Source: Mayfieldus profundus (GTDB lineage Bacteria; Actinomycetota; Thermoleophilia; Solirubrobacterales; 70-9). From it: a stretch of DNA of 64,000 bases. This document shows, one piece after another, positions 59,801-64,000 of the stretch; position 1 is the stretch's first letter; each line of letters starts with the position of its first letter. Both the position numbers and the translations under genes were made by a program. The stretch is taken from NCBI GenBank assembly GCA_038040325.1, contig JBBPIM010000002.1:62001-126000 (forward strand). The letters run 5' to 3'. The notes beneath the pieces are model-generated. The model was given only the letters and a program-made list of their open reading frames with translations, did not search any database and had not been told where the DNA came from.

Positions 59801-61686
59801 CGGGCTGGGCCGGCGACGTCGAGGCCGACGCCGACGCGCTGCGGCGGATGTGCGAGGTGCTACGGCACCGGGGGCCCGACGACGAGGGTTTCCTGCACCG
59901 GCCGGGCCGGGCTTTCCTCGGCTTCCGCCGCCTGTCGGTCATCGATCTCCACACCGGCAACCAGCCGATCCTCAGCGAGGACGGGTCGATCGCCGTCACC
60001 TGCAACGGCGAGATCTACAACTTCCGCCCGCTGAGGGACGAGCTGCTGGCGCGAGGCCACACCTTTCGCACCGGCTCGGACGCCGAGGTCGTCGTGCACC
60101 TCTACGAGGAGCTCGGGGTCGAATGCCTGCAGCGCCTGACCGGGATGTTCGCGATCGCGGTGTGGGACGAGCGCGCGGACAGGCTGATGCTCGCGGTCGA
60201 TCGGATGGGCGTGAAGCCCCTGTACTGGGCGCCGCTCGGCGGCGGCCTCGTCTACGGGAGCGAGCCCGCCGCCATCCTCGCCAGCGGGCTGATCGATGCG
60301 CGACCCGACCCGGCCGCGATCATGGATTTCCTGGCGGTCCAGTACGTGCCGGCTCCGCTGAGCGGCTTCGAGGGGATCCGCAAGCTCGCGCCGGGCGAGC
60401 GCCTCGTCTTCGAGCGCGGAGCGACTCGCGTCGAGCCTTGGTGGTCCCTGCCCGACGGCCCGCGGGCCACGGGGATCTCCGAGGAGGAGGCGCTCGAGCA
60501 GGTCGACGAATGCCTCCGCGAGGCAACGCGCAGCCGGCTCGTCTCGGATGTGCCGCTCGGCGCGTTCCTGTCGGGCGGGGTCGACTCGAGCCTCGTCGTC
60601 AGCTACATGGCAGAGCTATCCGACCGGGTCAAGACCTTCTCCGTGGACGTCCCCGTGCATGGATACAGCGAGGGTGAGCACTCCCGCGCGGTGGCGCGCG
60701 CCTTCTCCACCGATCACCACGAGCTGGTCGTCGAGCCGGAGATGGTGCGCGAGTCGGTCGAGGCGATCAGCGCAATCGGCGAGCCGTTCGCAGATTCTTC
60801 GGCCGTGCCGACGCATCAGCTATCGGGGCTTGCTCGGGAGAGCGTCACGGTCGCCCTCGCCGGGGACGGCGGCGACGAGGCGTTCGGGGGGTACGCGCGC
60901 TACCAGCGCATGGCGCAGCTCGACCGCTGGGAGGGCGCGGGGCGGCGTGCCGGGGCGCTGCTCCCCGAAAGCGCGCTAGAGCGCTTTCGGCGTGCGCACA
61001 ACTGGATCGAGCTGCTGGCGAAGTCGCGCCACGAGCGCTACGCGGAGTGGATGACGATCTTCGCGCCCAGCCAGCTCGAGCGGCTCTGCCGGCCGGAGTT
61101 CATCGCAGCGGCCGGCGGGACCCGCCGCGCCTGGGACGAGCTGCTCGCGCTACCGGCCGGCGAGGGAGTCGCTCCGTACGCCCGGCTCGACACGCTGACC
61201 TACCTCCCCGGCGACCTGCTCGTGAAGGTGGACCGGATGTCGATGGCGCACTCGCTGGAGGTCCGCTCTCCCTTCCTCGACCACCGCCTGCAGGAGCTGG
61301 CGACGCGCCTTCCGCCCGGTTTCAAGCTGCGCAACGGAGTGGCCAAGTGGCTGCTGCGCAAGCTGGCGCTGCGACGCGGCATCCCTGCAAGCGTGATCGA
61401 CAGGCCGAAGATGGGATTCTCGATCCCGATCGGGCGGTGGATGAAGGCATCGCTGAAGGAATGGGTGGAGGACCTGGTTCTGAGCGACCAGGCCCGGGCG
61501 CGCGAACATTTCGTGGAGGCGGAGGTCCGGCGGCTCGTCGCCGATCACGTCGAGGGCCGTGCCGACCACGAGGCGCGGCTCTGGAGCCTGGCGATGCTCG
61601 AGCTCTGGCACCGCGAGTGGATCGACCGACCCGTCGCGAGTGGCCACGTGGTCGGCGTCAGCGGCGGCCGATACGCACCACCGTGA
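59788..61686 (+). CDS. asnB: asparagine synthase (glutamine-hydrolysing)-like amidotransferase
   Basis: 632 residues. The N-terminal Ntn-type glutaminase domain has catalytic Cys2 (MCGLAGWAGDVEADADALRR), RHRGPDDEG and NGEIYNF. The C-terminal synthetase domain has the PP-loop FLSGGVDSSLVV near residue 257 and GDGGDEAFGGYARY. In surface-polysaccharide clusters such enzymes often amidate a sugar acid rather than aspartate, which fits here beside glycosyltransferases and a nucleotide-sugar dehydrogenase. It overlaps the previous methyltransferase by 13 bp and the convergent dehydrogenase by 29 bp. Confidence 0.92.
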   Translation: MCGLAGWAGDVEADADALRRMCEVLRHRGPDDEGFLHRPGRAFLGFRRLSVIDLHTGNQPILSEDGSIAVTCNGEIYNFRPLRDELLARGHTFRTGSDAEVVVHLYEELGVECLQRLTGMFAIAVWDERADRLMLAVDRMGVKPLYWAPLGGGLVYGSEPAAILASGLIDARPDPAAIMDFLAVQYVPAPLSGFEGIRKLAPGERLVFERGATRVEPWWSLPDGPRATGISEEEALEQVDECLREATRSRLVSDVPLGAFLSGGVDSSLVVSYMAELSDRVKTFSVDVPVHGYSEGEHSRAVARAFSTDHHELVVEPEMVRESVEAISAIGEPFADSSAVPTHQLSGLARESVTVALAGDGGDEAFGGYARYQRMAQLDRWEGAGRRAGALLPESALERFRRAHNWIELLAKSRHERYAEWMTIFAPSQLERLCRPEFIAAAGGTRRAWDELLALPAGEGVAPYARLDTLTYLPGDLLVKVDRMSMAHSLEVRSPFLDHRLQELATRLPPGFKLRNGVAKWLLRKLALRRGIPASVIDRPKMGFSIPIGRWMKASLKEWVEDLVLSDQARAREHFVEAEVRRLVADHVEGRADHEARLWSLAMLELWHREWIDRPVASGHVVGVSGGRYAPP

Positions 61687-62899
61687 CGCGTTCCTGATCG
61701 GGGATGTAGCCCCAGGGGTCCAGCACCACCGAGTGGGGCGGGAACTTCGCCTCCCGATACTCAGGGTGCCGGGTGGCCACGAAGAAGAGGCCGGGCGGCC
61801 GCCGCTCGATCGGCGGCCCGTCGCCGTCGATGCGGCCGTCGTGGTGGGAGAACGGGATCCCCCGTTCATCGAGGATGCTCGCGAGCAGCAGGGCGGGGCT
61901 GCCCTCAGCAAGGTCGGACTCGGGCTTGAAGGCCTTTCCGAGAACCACGATCGGCAGGCCGTTCGCGCGCTCGGCGATCAGATCCGCCAGCCACTGCGTC
62001 TGGTCCTCCCTTGCCTGCATCACGTCGGCGAAGATGTCATGGGAGAGCCCGGCCTCCCCCGACAGCCAGCTAAGCGCGATGTTGTCGCGCGGATGACACG
62101 GCCCGCCATCCCCCATGCCGCCGCTCAGGTAGCGCGGCGACACGATCCGGTCGCGGGCGAGCCCGAGCGCGGCCGCGAGGTCGTCGACGTCGCCGCCGAC
62201 CTTGTGACAGATCTCCATCATCGCGTTGGCGAACACGATCTTCTGCCCGATGAAGGTGTTGTACGCAACCTTGATCAGCTCGGCGGTCTTGATGTCCGTC
62301 TCGAACAGGGGGCGGTCGTGGAGGGTCCCGTAGAAGTCGACCAGGGATGAATCGCCATTTCTCGGGTGGTCGGCTCCGATCAGCACGAACTCCGGGTGCA
62401 GGAAGTCACGGACCGTCGTGCCCATTGCGGTGAAGGAAGGGTTGTAGGCGAGTGCGACACTCGGCGGGAGCAGCGGCTTGACCTCTCGTTCGATCGTGCC
62501 CGGCAGGACCGTCGAGATCACCGCCAGCGTCAGGGGCTTGCGCTGCGCGGCTGCGGCCTGCGCCACCGAGCTCACCGCGTCGATCAGGAACGAGTAATCG
62601 AAGTCCCGCCTGTAGGGCGGAAGCCGGGTTGAGCCCTCCAGGTTGGGCTCGTGCGGAGTCTGGACCGCGACGAACACGATCTCCGCCGACTCGACGAGCG
62701 CCTCGACCGGAACGAGCTCGAGCCGCGTCCTGTCGAGCAATTCGGGCAGGCCCTCCTCACGGTGGGGGAAGCGGCGCCGACGAACGTTCTCCTGGACCGC
62801 AGCGCTCGCGTCCCAGCCGGAAACGGCGTGGCCCCTGCTCTCGATCGTCAGGGCGACCGGGAACCCGAGCTTCCCGAGGCCTACGATCCCGACGTTCAT
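61658..62899 (-). CDS. UDP-glucose/GDP-mannose dehydrogenase family protein
   Basis: 413 residues: Rossmann GIVGLGKLGFPVAL (residues 4-17), VFVAVQTPHEPN, EIxKxxxN-like AELIKVAYNTFIGQKIVFAN (catalytic Lys/Asn) and the catalytic Cys in GGMGDGGPCHPRDN near 265. It oxidises a nucleotide-sugar C6 to a uronic acid, giving a substrate that the AsnB-like enzyme could amidate. Its stop region overlaps asnB by 29 bp on the other strand. It overlaps the upstream GT2-like gene by 4 bp. Confidence 0.9.
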   Translation of the reverse strand: MNVGIVGLGKLGFPVALTIESRGHAVSGWDASAAVQENVRRRRFPHREEGLPELLDRTRLELVPVEALVESAEIVFVAVQTPHEPNLEGSTRLPPYRRDFDYSFLIDAVSSVAQAAAAQRKPLTLAVISTVLPGTIEREVKPLLPPSVALAYNPSFTAMGTTVRDFLHPEFVLIGADHPRNGDSSLVDFYGTLHDRPLFETDIKTAELIKVAYNTFIGQKIVFANAMMEICHKVGGDVDDLAAALGLARDRIVSPRYLSGGMGDGGPCHPRDNIALSWLSGEAGLSHDIFADVMQAREDQTQWLADLIAERANGLPIVVLGKAFKPESDLAEGSPALLLASILDERGIPFSHHDGRIDGDGPPIERRPPGLFFVATRHPEYREAKFPPHSVVLDPWGYIPDQERVTVVRIGRR

Positions 62900-63582
62900 C
62901 GCTCGTCGGCCCTCGCCGCCGGCACGTCCGCGGGCGCCAGGCGCGCATCTTCGTTACGGGCGAGGTACTCGCGGATCGCGCGCACGTCTCGCTCGCGCGC
63001 GCTCGCCATCTCCGCAGAGAAGAAGTGGCCTCGCCCCAGCCGCCGGCGCCCGTATACGCCGTCATCGTTGTGGCCGGTCAGGTCGGCGCGGTCGTGGAGG
63101 ATCGTGATCGGGACCCGGACCATGATTCCCGCGTCGCGGGCGACGAACTCCACCCAGCTGTCGTTGTGGAGGTTGAGCGAGAGGTGACCCGCCAGCTCGA
63201 ACATCTTGCGCGGGAGGATCGGAAAGACGTTCATGTCGATCTCCCAGTTGTCGTGGTTGGTGTTGGGGTTCAGGACGGCCATCTTCCCGTCATATGAGCA
63301 CACGACATCGATCCAGTCTCGGGTCTCCATGATGCAGTCGTCGTTCCAGAGGAACAGCCAGTCCCCGCGTGCCCGCTCGGCCAGCTCGTTGTAGTAGTGG
63401 TGCAGCGCCCCGTATCCGTGGTGGGCGCCGACCACGACGTCGGGGAACTGCGCATACCCGTCCAGGCGGGGGTCGTCCTCGTCCACCCTCACCAGCACCT
63501 CGAACTCGCCCTCGCCGAGAGAGCCGACGCTCCGCGCAAGCAGCTCGGGTCGCTCACGGCTCGGCACGAGCACCGAGATCAT
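62896..63582 (-). CDS. GT2-like glycosyltransferase-fold protein
   Basis: 228 residues: MISVLVPSRERPELLARSVG at the N terminus, LVRVDEDDPRLDGY, and WLFLWNDDCIMETRDWIDVV (acidic DXD-like site). VPITILHDRADLTGHNDDGVYG follows near the end. It is shorter than typical GT2 enzymes. The ATG at 63582 overlaps the stop of the next minus-strand gene upstream (ATGA), and it overlaps the dehydrogenase downstream, so the three form one transcript. Confidence 0.8.
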   Translation of the reverse strand: MISVLVPSRERPELLARSVGSLGEGEFEVLVRVDEDDPRLDGYAQFPDVVVGAHHGYGALHHYYNELAERARGDWLFLWNDDCIMETRDWIDVVCSYDGKMAVLNPNTNHDNWEIDMNVFPILPRKMFELAGHLSLNLHNDSWVEFVARDAGIMVRVPITILHDRADLTGHNDDGVYGRRRLGRGHFFSAEMASARERDVRAIREYLARNEDARLAPADVPAARADER

Positions 63583-64000
63583 CGTGGGAGCTTGGCCTCC
63601 TGCGGCGCCGACGCGTAGGCCGGCAGTGCGACGACGGCGTCGTGCAGCGCCGCGATCAGTGGGTCTGGTGGCGGGCGCCAGAACACCGCGAACTCGTGGT
63701 AGCCCTCGCGAGCCGCCTCGGCGGCGGCCGCCCCGCGGGCGGCAAGGGCGTCGAGCGTGGCTTCCATCGTCAGGTGCAGCTCCGGGTCGCCCTCGTCGAC
63801 GCTCTCCCACAACAGGGCGGCGCGGGCGGCGGTGATGAGTCGCCCCAGCGCTTCGCTGTCGCGCTTGCCCTCCGCGGCCAGCCAAACGGCGTGTTCCGCC
63901 ACCGCGCGCGCTGCGGTGTCGCCCACCGACAGACCCGCGACTTCCGGGAAGCAGGCGACGGTCGCGCCTGCCGCGAGGGCGAACGACACGGGGTCGGTCG
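63579..64000 (-). CDS. unrecognised protein, N terminus cut by the window edge
   Basis: The frame is open to 64000 (TDPVSFALAAGATVACFPEV and onward) and ends LPAYASAPQEAKLPR at 63579. It is helical and Ala-rich, with LHLTMEATLDALAARGAAAAEA. No motif identified. It is translationally coupled by an ATGA overlap to the GT2-like gene, so a role in the polysaccharide cluster is likely but unspecified. Confidence 0.7.
   Translation of the reverse strand, partial: TDPVSFALAAGATVACFPEVAGLSVGDTAARAVAEHAVWLAAEGKRDSEALGRLITAARAALLWESVDEGDPELHLTMEATLDALAARGAAAAEAAREGYHEFAVFWRPPPDPLIAALHDAVVALPAYASAPQEAKLPR

Overview
The window is high-GC DNA of actinobacterial character, most like the Thermoleophilia/Solirubrobacterales. 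This placement is inferred from the gene set, from abundant GTG starts, from many start codons that sit 6-10 nt after a -10-like hexamer (leaderless messages), and from repeated SnoaL-like and secreted small proteins. No marker gene was compared.

Positions 1-40040 are core genome: a zinc-ribbon gene divergent from glycyl-tRNA synthetase; a TetR regulator divergent, across a perfect palindrome, from a di-iron/SCP2 fusion; an amidase; Lon and Hsp20; metallo-beta-lactamase-fold enzymes; a membrane fatty-acid hydroxylase; malate and isocitrate dehydrogenases; an acyl-CoA dehydrogenase; a site-2 protease; a type-E-like succinate dehydrogenase (sdhA-sdhB-HdrB-like); an antiporter; lysC-asd; a PadR-MMPL operon; MerR and GGDEF-like regulators; and dnaX-ybaB-recR. 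A large SRP RNA with an Alu domain lies upstream of dnaX, separated from it by an oppositely oriented polytopic membrane protein gene.

Positions 40102-52839 are the most unusual part. An intact tRNA-Val(CAC) is followed by six same-strand copies of its 3' part (about 45 bp, from the anticodon stem to A73). These delimit six gene cassettes of about 0.5-5 kb. Three copies are preceded by one conserved element: a hairpin with compensatory base changes, a 2-nt gap, then four ATCC iterons at exactly 10-bp spacing with the following base alternating A/G/A/G. No integrase is visible. Cargo includes SRPBCC and SnoaL-like proteins, secreted proteins, a beta-helix protein with RTX-like repeats, a sugar-dehydrogenase-like propeller, a RibD-type reductase, and an inverted duplicate of the membrane-protein gene with a broken 5' piece of dnaX. 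I read this as repeated site-specific integration at tRNA-Val by elements mobilised in trans.

Positions 52878-64000 begin 38 bp after the last tRNA fragment and hold a surface-polysaccharide-like cluster: alternating GT2 and GT4 glycosyltransferases, two methyltransferases and an AsnB-like amidotransferase on the plus strand, converging on a nucleotide-sugar dehydrogenase, a GT2-like protein and a truncated gene on the minus strand.
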